DNA from: Pelagimonas sp.
GTDB taxonomy: Bacteria; Pseudomonadota; Alphaproteobacteria; Rhodobacterales; Rhodobacteraceae
Assembly: GCA_025210265.1 (NCBI GenBank)
Contig: JAOASD010000023.1
Location: 310,001-374,000, forward strand
DNA length: 64,000 bases
Direction of reading: 5' to 3'
Part shown: positions 1-8,253 of the stretch, piece by piece
Position numbering within the stretch: the stretch's first letter is position 1
Layout: every line of letters starts with the position of its first letter
Position numbers and translations under genes: made by a program
Notes under the pieces: model-generated
The model's database searches: none
What the model was told of the DNA's origin: nothing
The model's input: the letters and a program-made list of their open reading frames with translations, nothing else

Positions 1-118
1 GGACCCCGGCCACAGCGCATATTGGGTGCCTCTGGACAGCGCGTCAGGGCTTTTGGGAAATCCAGGCGATGTGGGACTTCTGCGCAGACATCTGAGTGTG
101 ATCAAACGTCTATCCTAA
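1..118 (+). CDS. C-terminal fragment of an unidentified protein (5' end outside window)
   Basis: Reading from base 2, an open frame enters from the left edge and ends at TAA 116-118, giving 38 residues that finish in ...RRHLSVIKRLS. The composition looks protein-like and the frame converges on the leftward gene that ends at 166. I do not recognise the family. A weak GGGG/CCCC hairpin (130-144) lies between the two convergent stops. It could also be chance reading through non-coding DNA, so confidence is low. Confidence 0.4.
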   Translation, partial: DPGHSAYWVPLDSASGLLGNPGDVGLLRRHLSVIKRLS

Positions 119-165
119 GCCCTAGGAACGGGGTGACTGTCCCCTTGTAGTAAATCTGTCTGATC

Positions 166-1476
166 CTAGTCCTGTCTGATCACATCAAATTCAAACAATG
201 CCGCTGAGACATCGTCGCCCAGGCTCTCTGCGTCTTGCATATTCGCGGTCAGCCGCCAGAACATATCCTCAAGCATTTCAGGGCCGTCACCTCCGCCCTT
301 CATCACTTCAGAGAAAATGTCAGCCAGCCCCTCTTCGCCCAGCATTTCGCCGTTTTTCATCACCGCTTCGGTAAACCCATCAGAGTATAGCAGGAGGCGG
401 TCACCGGTTTTCATAACAAATTCAACCTGATCATAGCTGACCTCATCAACCAGGCCGATTGGAAGGCCGCCATCCCCGACATATTCGACACGCCCATCCT
501 GCCGCATCAAAATGGGGGGCGGATGGCCAGCCTGTACCAGGCGCACCTTTCCGCTTTGGGTGTCGACGGCGACATAGCCCATGGTCAGATATTCCTCGAC
601 CCCAGGATCCGCAGCCAGCCGTTGGTTCAGCAGGCGTGCGGTTTCAGCCGGCTGGCGCATTGCATAATATTTCTCGAACCGCTTTTCCAAAGCAACGTTC
701 TGATCCAGAAACACGCTGGACATGTAGCCCGCGACACGGGCTGTCACCATTGCCGAGGTGATACCGTGGCCGGATACGTCAATGCTATATAGTCCCAGAC
801 GGTCGAATCCTGGGGTGAACATCCCCACCAGATCCCCGCCCACATGGCCACAGGGATGCAACAACAGGCTCACACGAGAGGTTCCAATCTCGCGCACCCG
901 CTCGGGCACAAGAGATTGCTGAATTGTACGCGCCTGGCGCAGATCATTGTCGATCGCGGTGTGGATGACCTGAAGCTGTTCCAGCGCCTCAGAAACCTCA
1001 CGATTTTTTTCGGACAGCTGCCGCTCCATCGAAACGACCCGCGCGCCGGCATTGATTCGCGCGCGCAATTCGTTGAAATCGACCGGCTTGGACAGGAAGT
1101 CATCAGCGCCCGCATCCAGCCCCTGCGCCACCTCGCCCTTTTCACTTTTGGAGGTCAGGAGGATGAAATAGCCATAGCCACTATTGGGCAATTCGCGGAA
1201 GCGACGGCAAAATTCCAACCCGTCCATACCGGGCATCATCCAGTCCGATACAACCAGATCTGGCGGAAATTCCTCACATATTTCAAGAGCTTCTGGACCA
1301 GATAGGGCCTGCATCACCTCAAAACCCCAGCGCGCCAGTTTGGCGCTCACCATTTTTACAAGTGCGCGGCTATCATCAACGACAAGAACCCGGCGCACAG
1401 AACTCAGGTCCCCTTGTCCATCAGTATGTTCAATTTCCAGTCGTTGTGGTTGCACGGTTTTTTCCAAACTCGTCAC
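166..1476 (-). CDS. Response regulator with C-terminal SpoIIE/PP2C-type Ser/Thr phosphatase domain
   Basis: A 436-residue protein. Residues about 29-145 are a receiver domain: acidic pair D34-D35, phospho-acceptor D78 in VVSDWMMPGMDG, and conserved Lys in FLSKPVD. A coiled-coil-like linker (about 150-185) leads to a SpoIIE/RsbU-type PPM phosphatase, with metal-binding signatures CGHVGGDLVG, DVSGHG, AGHPPP and SDGFTEA. Known family role: phosphorylation of the receiver controls dephosphorylation of an anti-sigma-factor antagonist or similar Ser/Thr phosphoprotein. No such partner is visible here. The start is GTG with only a weak ribosome-binding site. The gene is divergent from an Hpt-domain gene at 1630, a likely phosphotransfer partner by position only. 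Confidence 0.9.
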   Translation of the reverse strand: MTSLEKTVQPQRLEIEHTDGQGDLSSVRRVLVVDDSRALVKMVSAKLARWGFEVMQALSGPEALEICEEFPPDLVVSDWMMPGMDGLEFCRRFRELPNSGYGYFILLTSKSEKGEVAQGLDAGADDFLSKPVDFNELRARINAGARVVSMERQLSEKNREVSEALEQLQVIHTAIDNDLRQARTIQQSLVPERVREIGTSRVSLLLHPCGHVGGDLVGMFTPGFDRLGLYSIDVSGHGITSAMVTARVAGYMSSVFLDQNVALEKRFEKYYAMRQPAETARLLNQRLAADPGVEEYLTMGYVAVDTQSGKVRLVQAGHPPPILMRQDGRVEYVGDGGLPIGLVDEVSYDQVEFVMKTGDRLLLYSDGFTEAVMKNGEMLGEEGLADIFSEVMKGGGDGPEMLEDMFWRLTANMQDAESLGDDVSAALFEFDVIRQD

Positions 1477-1629
1477 GATGAGGCAGCAAACTTGGCACTG
1501 TTTAAGCGCACCAACCCTTAATGACCCCTGAAACCTAAAAATCTATCTTTCGCGCCACCAAGGCCGCACAGGCGGAAAGCTCCTGTTCATCAATTCCGTC
1601 TAACTTTGCTGAAAATGCGGAGTAGGATC

Positions 1630-1965
1630 ATGATTGATTGGGAACGTGTCACTGAACTGCGCGAGGAAATCGGCGCTGAGGATTTTGATGAGGTTGCCGA
1701 ACTTTTCCTTGCCGAAGTGGCAGAGGCCATCGACCGGCTTGAGGCCGGGGCCGGCAACGCCAAAATTGTCGAAGAGGAAATGCATTTCCTGAAAGGCGCT
1801 GCGCTGAATCTGGGATTTCAGGCGGTCTCTGCCCTATGCCAAACCGGCGAAAAAGCCGCCGCGCAGGGCGATCCCCACGCCGTGCCAGATGGTGAAGTCC
1901 GCAAGGTTTTCGACGCAAGCCAGACAGAATTTGTTGGCGAACTGCCAAAGCGTTTTGCCGCGTGA
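1630..1965 (+). CDS. Histidine phosphotransfer (Hpt) domain protein
   Basis: A 111-residue all-helical single-domain protein with the Hpt signature MHFLKGAALNLGF, in which H52 would be the phosphorylated histidine. It probably shuttles phosphate between a hybrid histidine kinase and a response regulator in the cytoplasm. I chose the ATG at 1630 because GGAG lies at good spacing just upstream and because an upstream in-frame ATG (1606) would add residues unlike Hpt proteins. It is transcribed away from the response regulator/phosphatase gene, and the shared 150-bp intergenic region probably holds both promoters. No histidine kinase is nearby, so the donor is unknown. Confidence 0.85.
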   Translation: MIDWERVTELREEIGAEDFDEVAELFLAEVAEAIDRLEAGAGNAKIVEEEMHFLKGAALNLGFQAVSALCQTGEKAAAQGDPHAVPDGEVRKVFDASQTEFVGELPKRFAA

Positions 1966-2047
1966 GCCCAACAAGGCACGAACAACATGCTGCGCCAACA
2001 TGGATTAGCGCAGCATCGTAGAAAAACCACAAACAGATGCGACGCCG

Positions 2048-3274
2048 TCAGATCACAAAATTGGACAGGATTTCGTCATCCGTTATGTCCTGATAGGCAA
2101 ATCCCCCCTGATCCAGACGCGCAAAAAGACGTGGAAAATTGGCTGGGTCAGGGGTTTCGATACCAATCAGGACAGACCCGAAATTGCGCGCGGATTTCTT
2201 TAGATATTCAAACCGGGCCACATCATCATCGGGGCCAAGCAGATCCAAAAAACCACGCAATGCACCGGGGCGCTGCGGCAGACGCAGAATGAAATATTTC
2301 TTTAGCCCCGCATAAGTCTGGGCGCGCTCTTTGACTTCTGGCAAGCGCTCAAAATCGAAATTACCGCCCGAAGTGACGCAAACCACCTGCCGACCGCGAA
2401 TCGCCTGGCCCATATCCTTTAGCGCATCCAACGCAAGCGCCCCGGCCGGTTCCAAAACCACACCTTCGACATTCAGCATTTCCAGCATGGTTGTGCATAG
2501 CCGATCTTCGTTGATGGTCAGCGTGCTGGCCAAACCAACATCTTTCAGACGATCAAAAGTGACATCCCCGATTCGCGCCACCGCCGCGCCATCTGCAAAT
2601 GTATTCACATGATCCAGCGCCACCGGGCGACCGGCCTCAAGCGCAGCGCGAAGACAGGCCCCCCCTGCAGGTTCGACAAAACTGTAATGGGTACGCGTGC
2701 TAAAATAGCCAAGCAGACCAGAGGCAAGCCCACCGCCCCCAACAGGCACAACCAGCGCATCGGGAACTCCGCCCAGCTGTTCTTCGATCTCGACACCAAC
2801 GCTGGCCTGCCCCTCGATCACGTCAGGGTCATCAAAAGGTGACAGGAAATGCCCGCCTTCCTCGGCGCAGAAACTCTGCGCGGCGTGCAGGCAATCGTCA
2901 AAATAATCGCCCACCAGGCGGATTTCGATCGCATCGCCGCCAAACATCCGGGTTTTCTGGATCTTTTGCTGTGGCGTGGTCACAGGCATAAAGATCACAC
3001 CGCGCACCCCCATATGCTGACACATATAGGCCACGCCCTGCGCGTGATTGCCCGCACTGGCAGCCACAACCAGCGACAGATCGGCCTGTTTACGCATGGC
3101 GTTAAAGGCCCCGCGCAGCTTGTAACTGCGCACCGGGCCCAGATCTTCGCGTTTCAACCAAATGTCAGCGTCAAACCGCTGAGAGAGATGTGCATTTCGC
3201 TGCAAGGGCGTGGCCGCAAAGACCTCCCTCATGGCCTGCGCCGCATCGCGCGCCTTATCCTGAAAAGTGCTCAT
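2048..3274 (-). CDS. ilvA: Threonine ammonia-lyase (threonine dehydratase), biosynthetic
   Basis: Deaminates L-threonine to 2-oxobutanoate, the first step of isoleucine synthesis. The 408-residue protein has the fold-type II PLP lysine in PVRSYKLRGAFNAM, the substrate loop SAGNHAQGV, the glycine-rich phosphate clamp VPVGGGGLASG, and a C-terminal ACT-like regulatory region (from about YFILRLPQRPGALRGF) expected to bind isoleucine. I used the ATG at 3274 (MSTFQDKARD...), which fits the family start better than a TTG at 3292; neither has a strong ribosome-binding site. It starts 27 bp after the upstream membrane-protein gene ends, so cotranscription is possible. Confidence 0.93.
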   Translation of the reverse strand: MSTFQDKARDAAQAMREVFAATPLQRNAHLSQRFDADIWLKREDLGPVRSYKLRGAFNAMRKQADLSLVVAASAGNHAQGVAYMCQHMGVRGVIFMPVTTPQQKIQKTRMFGGDAIEIRLVGDYFDDCLHAAQSFCAEEGGHFLSPFDDPDVIEGQASVGVEIEEQLGGVPDALVVPVGGGGLASGLLGYFSTRTHYSFVEPAGGACLRAALEAGRPVALDHVNTFADGAAVARIGDVTFDRLKDVGLASTLTINEDRLCTTMLEMLNVEGVVLEPAGALALDALKDMGQAIRGRQVVCVTSGGNFDFERLPEVKERAQTYAGLKKYFILRLPQRPGALRGFLDLLGPDDDVARFEYLKKSARNFGSVLIGIETPDPANFPRLFARLDQGGFAYQDITDDEILSNFVI

Positions 3275-3301
3275 GCATGTTTGGTGACGCAAAGGGCGCA
3301 G

Positions 3302-4054
3302 TCAGTCAATCGGGCGCCCTTCGATATAGTGACCATACAGGGTTGTCAGCAGGCTGACATTGAACATGGCGACCATCGCCGACACCAGCAGCGAAAAAAT
3401 GCTGATACTGTAGTAGGCAACGCTCCCCGACGCCAATCCAATCAGCCAGTTAACGGCGTGGTCAGCCACAAACTGAACTACGGCAGCGCAAACTGTCGCG
3501 GACAGAAACACCCAGAAACTGCCGCGCGTGTCTTCCATGGCCTCGGCAATCGAAATTGGTTTTCCGACAGCCGCTGCGGGCAGGATAAAAGACATCCTCA
3601 AAAACACCGATGCAAGCAGGATGTATACAAGCGGCCACAAAAGAAAAACCACCGCAAACACTCCAGCGATTTGCAACGCCCGCTGCGACAGGAATAGCAA
3701 AGGAAGGGAAACAAGCATGGCAATAATCACGAGCAAAATCAGCCGTCCGATATATGCCAAAATCGCTCGCTGAGGCAGAGACGATATATGTCCGTCAGAT
3801 TCATCCTCGAGCAAAACAAATCGGTGCCACCAGACCACGACGACAACCATAAGGAAGCCCAACACAATGAAAACAAAGAAAAACAGCACGAAGTTGATGC
3901 CGGTTTGCTCGCCCTCTTTGAAAAATTTCGGCAATAGGTAGTAGAGAACAAAGATCGCTGCAGCGATCGGCGCGATCGATACTTTCGAAATTGCTAGCCA
4001 ATTGCGCAGCACCATGCGCACCGCGTACACATACAGTTTAAATCCTTTGATCAT
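3302..4054 (-). CDS. Conserved multi-pass membrane protein, paralog of the adjacent gene
   Basis: A 250-residue integral membrane protein with about six hydrophobic segments (roughly 18-43, 50-78, 95-117, 125-160, 175-195, 210-240). It shares with the next gene upstream the motif WHRFVLL, an LPA motif after a long hydrophobic hairpin, and an almost identical tail [15 protein letters not shown]. This indicates a tandem duplication that has since diverged. ATG 4054 is preceded by GGGAG. I do not recognise a functional family; there are no obvious catalytic or cofactor motifs. It is followed closely by ilvA, which says little about its role. Confidence 0.8.
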   Translation of the reverse strand: MIKGFKLYVYAVRMVLRNWLAISKVSIAPIAAAIFVLYYLLPKFFKEGEQTGINFVLFFFVFIVLGFLMVVVVVWWHRFVLLEDESDGHISSLPQRAILAYIGRLILLVIIAMLVSLPLLFLSQRALQIAGVFAVVFLLWPLVYILLASVFLRMSFILPAAAVGKPISIAEAMEDTRGSFWVFLSATVCAAVVQFVADHAVNWLIGLASGSVAYYSISIFSLLVSAMVAMFNVSLLTTLYGHYIEGRPID

Positions 4055-4135
4055 GAAACGCTCCCTTACAAATCAGACTTGGGATAGCATGCCGCTATTC
4101 AACGTCAATGATTTGATCAGACAGAAAGCGCGCGG

Positions 4136-4852
4136 TCAGTCAATCGGGCGACCTTCGACATAATGGCCATAAAGCGTGGTCAGGGTGGATACCCCGAACA
4201 TCATCAGGAACCAGCCAGTGACCTGTCCGTAGATCAGCGAAATCAGAGATCCGGGGTTGGCACTGACCATCGACGGGATCTGCACGATAACGGCACCCAG
4301 TGCGAGGATCAGAGCCAGCACAACAATCGCGCCATCCTTGTCCTTGGTCGCTTTCCACGCCTCCGACAGCGGCATGTTCTGATCAATCGTCCCGGCGGGC
4401 AGGATGACCCCAAGCCGGAAAAAGAAATACGACCCGGCCAGCACAAGCCCCGGCAGCATGAGAAGGTTCAGCCCCGGAATAACCGCGATGATCACGCTGC
4501 TAATCCCCAGCCCCAAACCAATCAGAATACCAATCAGCAAAGACCGCCCCAGATACCCCATCATGCGGCTACCTTGCCAACCGGGCAACCAGCCGCCGGG
4601 GGTTTCACCCAGCAGAACAAACCGGTGCCAGCTGACCGCGATCCAAAGCGTCCCAATAAAGGACATCAGCCCCAATGCCAAAATCCCCGTGACGGGGGAC
4701 GTATCCCCGGCCAACATCCGATCTGCGCTATTCATGATAAAATACTGGTTCAGCACCTGCGGCAGGTACAGCAACAGCGACACCCGCAGCGCCACGTCCA
4801 GATTGTTCAGCACCAACTGCACCGAATGTTTGAAAATCGTCCAGCCCTTCAT
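4136..4852 (-). CDS. Conserved multi-pass membrane protein, paralog of the downstream gene
   Basis: A 238-residue integral membrane protein with about five or six hydrophobic segments, including [24 protein letters not shown] and a long glycine-rich hydrophobic stretch near residues 100-150. The [19 protein letters not shown] and C-terminal [14 protein letters not shown] motifs match the neighbour at 3302-4054, so the two are tandem paralogs in the same orientation, 81 bp apart. ATG 4852 has AGGAAG upstream. It is divergent from argG. Function is unknown; the conserved WHR and GHYxEGRPID motifs suggest a shared, constrained role, perhaps as a hetero-oligomer (inference). Confidence 0.8.
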   Translation of the reverse strand: MKGWTIFKHSVQLVLNNLDVALRVSLLLYLPQVLNQYFIMNSADRMLAGDTSPVTGILALGLMSFIGTLWIAVSWHRFVLLGETPGGWLPGWQGSRMMGYLGRSLLIGILIGLGLGISSVIIAVIPGLNLLMLPGLVLAGSYFFFRLGVILPAGTIDQNMPLSEAWKATKDKDGAIVVLALILALGAVIVQIPSMVSANPGSLISLIYGQVTGWFLMMFGVSTLTTLYGHYVEGRPID

Positions 4853-4978
4853 GGCGATACCTTCCTACTACTTGCCCGCAACAGAAACCGGTCATGCGGT
4901 ATCGTCAATCCCAGATCCTTGCCCATGGCGCGAAAACCAGCTAAGGCCCACGCGATTATCAGAGATAGGAATCCCAGC

Positions 4979-6202
4979 ATGTCCGCGCCCAAGAAAGTCG
5001 TATTGGCCTATTCCGGTGGCCTCGACACCTCGATCATCCTGAAATGGTTGCAGACCGAATATGGTTGCGAGGTTGTGACCTTTACCGCCGATCTTGGCCA
5101 GGGCGAAGAGCTAGAGCCCGCGCGCGCCAAGGCCGAGATGCTGGGGATCAAACCCGAGAACATCTATATCGAAGACATCCGCGAAGAATTTGTGCGCGAC
5201 TATGTTTTCCCCATGTTCCGCGGCAATGCTGTCTATGAGGGCCTGTATCTGCTGGGCACTTCGATCGCCCGCCCGCTGATTTCCAAGCGTCTGGTGGAAA
5301 TCGCCCATGCCACCGGCGCCGATGCTGTGGCGCATGGCGCAACCGGCAAGGGCAACGATCAGGTGCGGTTCGAACTGTCCGTGGCCGCGCTGGACCCCGA
5401 CATCAAATGCATCGCGCCCTGGCGTGAATGGGATCTGAACTCGCGCACCTCGCTGCTGGACTTTGCCGAAAAGAACCAGATCCCGATTGCCAAGGACAAG
5501 CGCGGCGAAGCGCCCTTCTCGGTGGATGCGAACCTGCTGCACACCTCGTCCGAGGGCAAGGTTCTGGAAGACCCGGCCGAAAACGCGCCCGATTATGTCT
5601 ATCAGCGCACCAACCACCCCGAAGACGCGCCCGATCAGGCAGAGATCATCGAAATCACCTTTGAAAAAGGTGATGCGGTGGCGATCAATGGCGAAGCGAT
5701 GAGCGCCGCCACCATCCTGACCAAGCTGAACGAATATGGCCGCGTGCATGGCATTGGCCGTCTGGATTTCGTCGAAAACCGCTTTGTCGGCATGAAGTCC
5801 CGCGGCATCTATGAAACCCCCGGCGGCACCATCCTGCTGGAGGCCCATCGCGGCATCGAACAGATCACTCTGGACAGCGGCGCAGGCCACCTGAAGGATT
5901 CGATCATGCCGCGCTATGCGGAACTGATCTATAATGGTTTCTGGTTCTCGCCCGAGCGTGACATGATCCAGGCCCTGATCGACAAGAGCCAGGAACATGT
6001 GACCGGCACCGTGCGCCTGAAACTATACAAAGGGTCGGTGCGCACCATTGGCCGCTGGTCCGATTATTCGCTGTATTCCGAGGCCCACGTGACCTTTGAA
6101 GACGACGCCGGTGCCTATGATCAGAAAGATGCCGAGGGCTTCATCACCCTGAACGCCCTGCGTCTGCGCTTGCTGGCCGCGCGCGACCGCCGCCTGGGCT
6201 AA
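4979..6202 (+). CDS. argG: Argininosuccinate synthase
   Basis: Condenses citrulline and aspartate with ATP to argininosuccinate in arginine biosynthesis. The 407-residue protein begins [18 protein letters not shown], whose SGGLDTS is the N-type ATP pyrophosphatase P-loop, and carries the family motifs [13 protein letters not shown] and [12 protein letters not shown] near the end. The reading frame stays open far upstream, but the ATG at 4979 gives the family length, is preceded by AGGA, and aligns with the usual N-terminus. A strong terminator follows at 6263-6296. Expressed as a single gene, divergent from the membrane-protein pair. Confidence 0.97.
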   Translation: MSAPKKVVLAYSGGLDTSIILKWLQTEYGCEVVTFTADLGQGEELEPARAKAEMLGIKPENIYIEDIREEFVRDYVFPMFRGNAVYEGLYLLGTSIARPLISKRLVEIAHATGADAVAHGATGKGNDQVRFELSVAALDPDIKCIAPWREWDLNSRTSLLDFAEKNQIPIAKDKRGEAPFSVDANLLHTSSEGKVLEDPAENAPDYVYQRTNHPEDAPDQAEIIEITFEKGDAVAINGEAMSAATILTKLNEYGRVHGIGRLDFVENRFVGMKSRGIYETPGGTILLEAHRGIEQITLDSGAGHLKDSIMPRYAELIYNGFWFSPERDMIQALIDKSQEHVTGTVRLKLYKGSVRTIGRWSDYSLYSEAHVTFEDDAGAYDQKDAEGFITLNALRLRLLAARDRRLG

Positions 6203-6262
6203 TCTGACCTGACGTGACGACAAGGGCCAGACCGCCCCGGCGTCACCATTGCCGAACCTTCC

Positions 6263-6296
6263 AAACCCGCCCTAGCTACTGGGCGGGTTTTCTTTT
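6263..6296 (+). terminator. Rho-independent terminator after argG
   Basis: Ten-base arms AAACCCGCCC (6263-6272) and GGGCGGGTTT (6281-6290) flank an 8-base loop and are followed by TCTTTT. This lies 60 bp after the argG stop and just before the ribosome-binding site of the next gene, so it should end the argG transcript. Confidence 0.92.
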
Positions 6297-6312
6297 GCAT
6301 AAGGGGGGAGAA

Positions 6313-6591
6313 ATGCAGGACCTGTTGAACCAAATCCGTGACAATATGAACGGGCGCAGCGTCGATGGATCGCTGAAATTCGATTGCGGCGATGACGGTG
6401 TGATCGTGCTTGAGAACGGCAGTGCAGATGATCAGGATCGCGACACAGATTGCACCCTGCGTCTGTCGCGTAAAAATCTGGAAAAGCTGCTGGCCGGCGA
6501 TCTGAACCCGATGACCGCAACCATGATGGGAAAGCTGAAGGTGTCCGGCGACATTGGCCTGGCCATGAAGTTCGCGCAGCTTTTGAAATAG
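6313..6591 (+). CDS. SCP2 sterol-binding-domain family protein
   Basis: A 92-residue cytosolic-looking protein (MQDLLNQIRDNMNGRSVDGSLKF...). Its TLRLSRKNLEKLLAGDLNPMTATMMGKLKVSGD pattern, given here only in outline, matches the SCP2/UbiJ-like lipid-binding fold: an acidic beta-strand half followed by a DLxPxxAxMxGKLKVxGD-type helix and strand. Such small proteins bind hydrophobic ligands such as acyl chains, isoprenoids or sterol-like lipids; the ligand here is unknown. ATG 6313 follows a strong GGGGGGAG ribosome-binding site directly after the argG terminator. It is followed by msrA on the same strand. Confidence 0.82.
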   Translation: MQDLLNQIRDNMNGRSVDGSLKFDCGDDGVIVLENGSADDQDRDTDCTLRLSRKNLEKLLAGDLNPMTATMMGKLKVSGDIGLAMKFAQLLK

Positions 6592-6684
6592 GTTCACAGC
6601 CCTTCACCATGCGGTGAGACAGCGACTCTGGGCTTGCTCAAATCGCGGACAACACGCAGCTTGCCGGAAAACCGGAGGATTCTG

Positions 6685-7326
6685 ATGCGTAACCTGTCTC
6701 GCCTTTTGCCTGCCCTGCTGATCCTGATCGGCGTGTCTGCCACCGCGCCCCGCGCCCACGCCGATGAAATCATCGTCGCCGGGGGCTGTTTCTGGTGTGT
6801 GGAATCCGATTTTGAATCCGTGCGTGGTGTGCGCGAAGCCGTGTCCGGCTATACCGGCGGTGGCAAAGCCAACCCAACCTATAAGGACGTGACCAAAGGC
6901 GGGTCCGGCCATTACGAGGCGGTCAAAATCGACTTTGACCCGAACAAAGTCAGCACCCGCCAGCTATACGATATGTTTTTCCGCAGCGTGGACCCGACCG
7001 ACGCAGGCGGTCAGTTCTGTGATCGGGGCAACAGCTATCGCACTGCAATCTTTGTGAAAAACGCAGAGCAAAAGAAAGCCGCCGAGGCCGCCAAAGCAGA
7101 TGCGCAGGCTGCACTGGGGCGCAAGATCGTGACGCCAATCCTGCAGGCCAAACCTTTCTACGATGCCGAAGCCTATCACCAGGATTATTACAAAGGCAAA
7201 AAACTGGTCGTGACCCGGTTCGGCCCGCTGCGCCAAAGCAAAGCCTATAAACGCTATCGCGATGCCTGTGGCCGCGACCAGCGCGTTAAACAGCTGTGGG
7301 GCGCTCAGGCCGCCTTTGCGCATTAA
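6685..7326 (+). CDS. msrA: Exported peptide-methionine (S)-S-oxide reductase
   Basis: Repairs methionine-S-sulfoxide in oxidised proteins. The 213-residue protein has the catalytic GGCFWCVE motif (nucleophile C34), [26 protein letters not shown] and the resolving-cysteine region at the C-terminus. Residues 1-26 ([16 protein letters not shown]...[10 protein letters not shown]) form a clear Sec signal peptide with an AHA cleavage site, so this MsrA should act in the periplasm rather than the cytosol. The ATG at 6685 has GGAGG at good spacing. Its stop overlaps by four bases the stop of the convergent PfkB kinase gene. Confidence 0.94.
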   Translation: MRNLSRLLPALLILIGVSATAPRAHADEIIVAGGCFWCVESDFESVRGVREAVSGYTGGGKANPTYKDVTKGGSGHYEAVKIDFDPNKVSTRQLYDMFFRSVDPTDAGGQFCDRGNSYRTAIFVKNAEQKKAAEAAKADAQAALGRKIVTPILQAKPFYDAEAYHQDYYKGKKLVVTRFGPLRQSKAYKRYRDACGRDQRVKQLWGAQAAFAH

Positions 7327-8186
7327 GCGTGAAAATCCCGGACCTCTTTCAGGTCGGGAATGACATCGGCAGTACCGGGGCGCGTGACCATCAGCGCCCC
7401 GGCCTTTGACGCCAAGCCGATCGCCTGCGCCATCGGCATCCCCTGATCCAGCCCCGCCAAAAGATAGCCGGTAAACGTATCGCCAGCGCCGGTGGTATCC
7501 ACCGGGGTCACAGGCACAGCGGGGTAGCTCTGAACACCCTCAGGGCCATGCCAGCGACAGCCAGCCCCGCCCAGCGTCACCACAACATCGCGTACCGGCA
7601 GATCGTCCAGCGACTGGCCGGTGGCCTGCGTCAGCTGCGCGGCCTCGACCGCGTTCAGGACCAGCAGATCCAGATAGGGCAGCACCGCCCGCACAGCCTG
7701 TGCTTCAAACGGAGCGGCGGCATAGGTGACGCGCAGCCCCTTGCTGCGGGCCATGCGCGCGGCCTCGGCCTGTAGGTTTGTTTCGTTCTGACAGAGAAAA
7801 GTATCGCCGGGCGTGGCTTCGGCCAGTGCAGCCATCACCGCGCTGATCGGGATGTCCTGATTGGCCCCGCCATGCAGCACAATGGCATTTTCACCCGCAT
7901 CATCCACCAGGATCACCGCATGACCCGTAGCGCCCACCCTCTGGATATGTCGTGTGTCAACGCCGTATTCGGTCAAACGGGACACGGTCCAACCGCCATC
8001 CTCGCCCACCGCGCCAATATGCACCGCGCGCGATGCTGCCCGCGCCATGGCCACCGACATATTCGCACCCTTGCCGCCAAGACCACGGTCAAACCCGCCA
8101 GAGGCCAGCGTTTCACCCGGCTGCGGCAGATGCGCGACCCGATAAAACAAATCAATATTGATGGACCCGAGATTGAATATGGTCAT
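7323..8186 (-). CDS. PfkB-family carbohydrate kinase (ribokinase-like)
   Basis: A 287-residue kinase with the N-terminal [11 protein letters not shown] strand, PGETL and [15 protein letters not shown] (sugar-binding signature 1 region), and the C-terminal signature [17 protein letters not shown], in which the second Asp is the catalytic base. This family phosphorylates ribose, fructose, nucleosides and related sugars with ATP. Overall resemblance is to ribokinase, but the substrate cannot be fixed from sequence and no sugar transporter is adjacent. It lies 67 bp downstream of the malic enzyme gene on the same strand, with a possible weak hairpin (8226-8242) between them. Confidence 0.88.
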   Translation of the reverse strand: MTIFNLGSINIDLFYRVAHLPQPGETLASGGFDRGLGGKGANMSVAMARAASRAVHIGAVGEDGGWTVSRLTEYGVDTRHIQRVGATGHAVILVDDAGENAIVLHGGANQDIPISAVMAALAEATPGDTFLCQNETNLQAEAARMARSKGLRVTYAAAPFEAQAVRAVLPYLDLLVLNAVEAAQLTQATGQSLDDLPVRDVVVTLGGAGCRWHGPEGVQSYPAVPVTPVDTTGAGDTFTGYLLAGLDQGMPMAQAIGLASKAGALMVTRPGTADVIPDLKEVRDFHA

Positions 8187-8225
8187 GCACCCCGGATCCT
8201 TCTTCTTGGTCGAAATACTCAGAAA

Positions 8226-8242
8226 CGGCCCGCACCGGGCCG
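8226..8242 (-). terminator. Weak GC hairpin between maeB and the PfkB kinase gene
   Basis: CGGCCC (8226-8231) and GGGCCG (8237-8242) form a six-pair hairpin. On the minus strand it is followed by TTTCTGAG, a poor U-tract. It may attenuate or end the malic enzyme transcript, but the evidence is limited. Confidence 0.35.
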
Positions 8243-8253
8243 CCCCTGGGACA

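Noticed and set aside
4163-4978. Upstream extension of the argG reading frame
   Set aside because: The frame is open only because it runs antisense to the membrane protein gene; argG starts at 4979 with a ribosome-binding site and family length.
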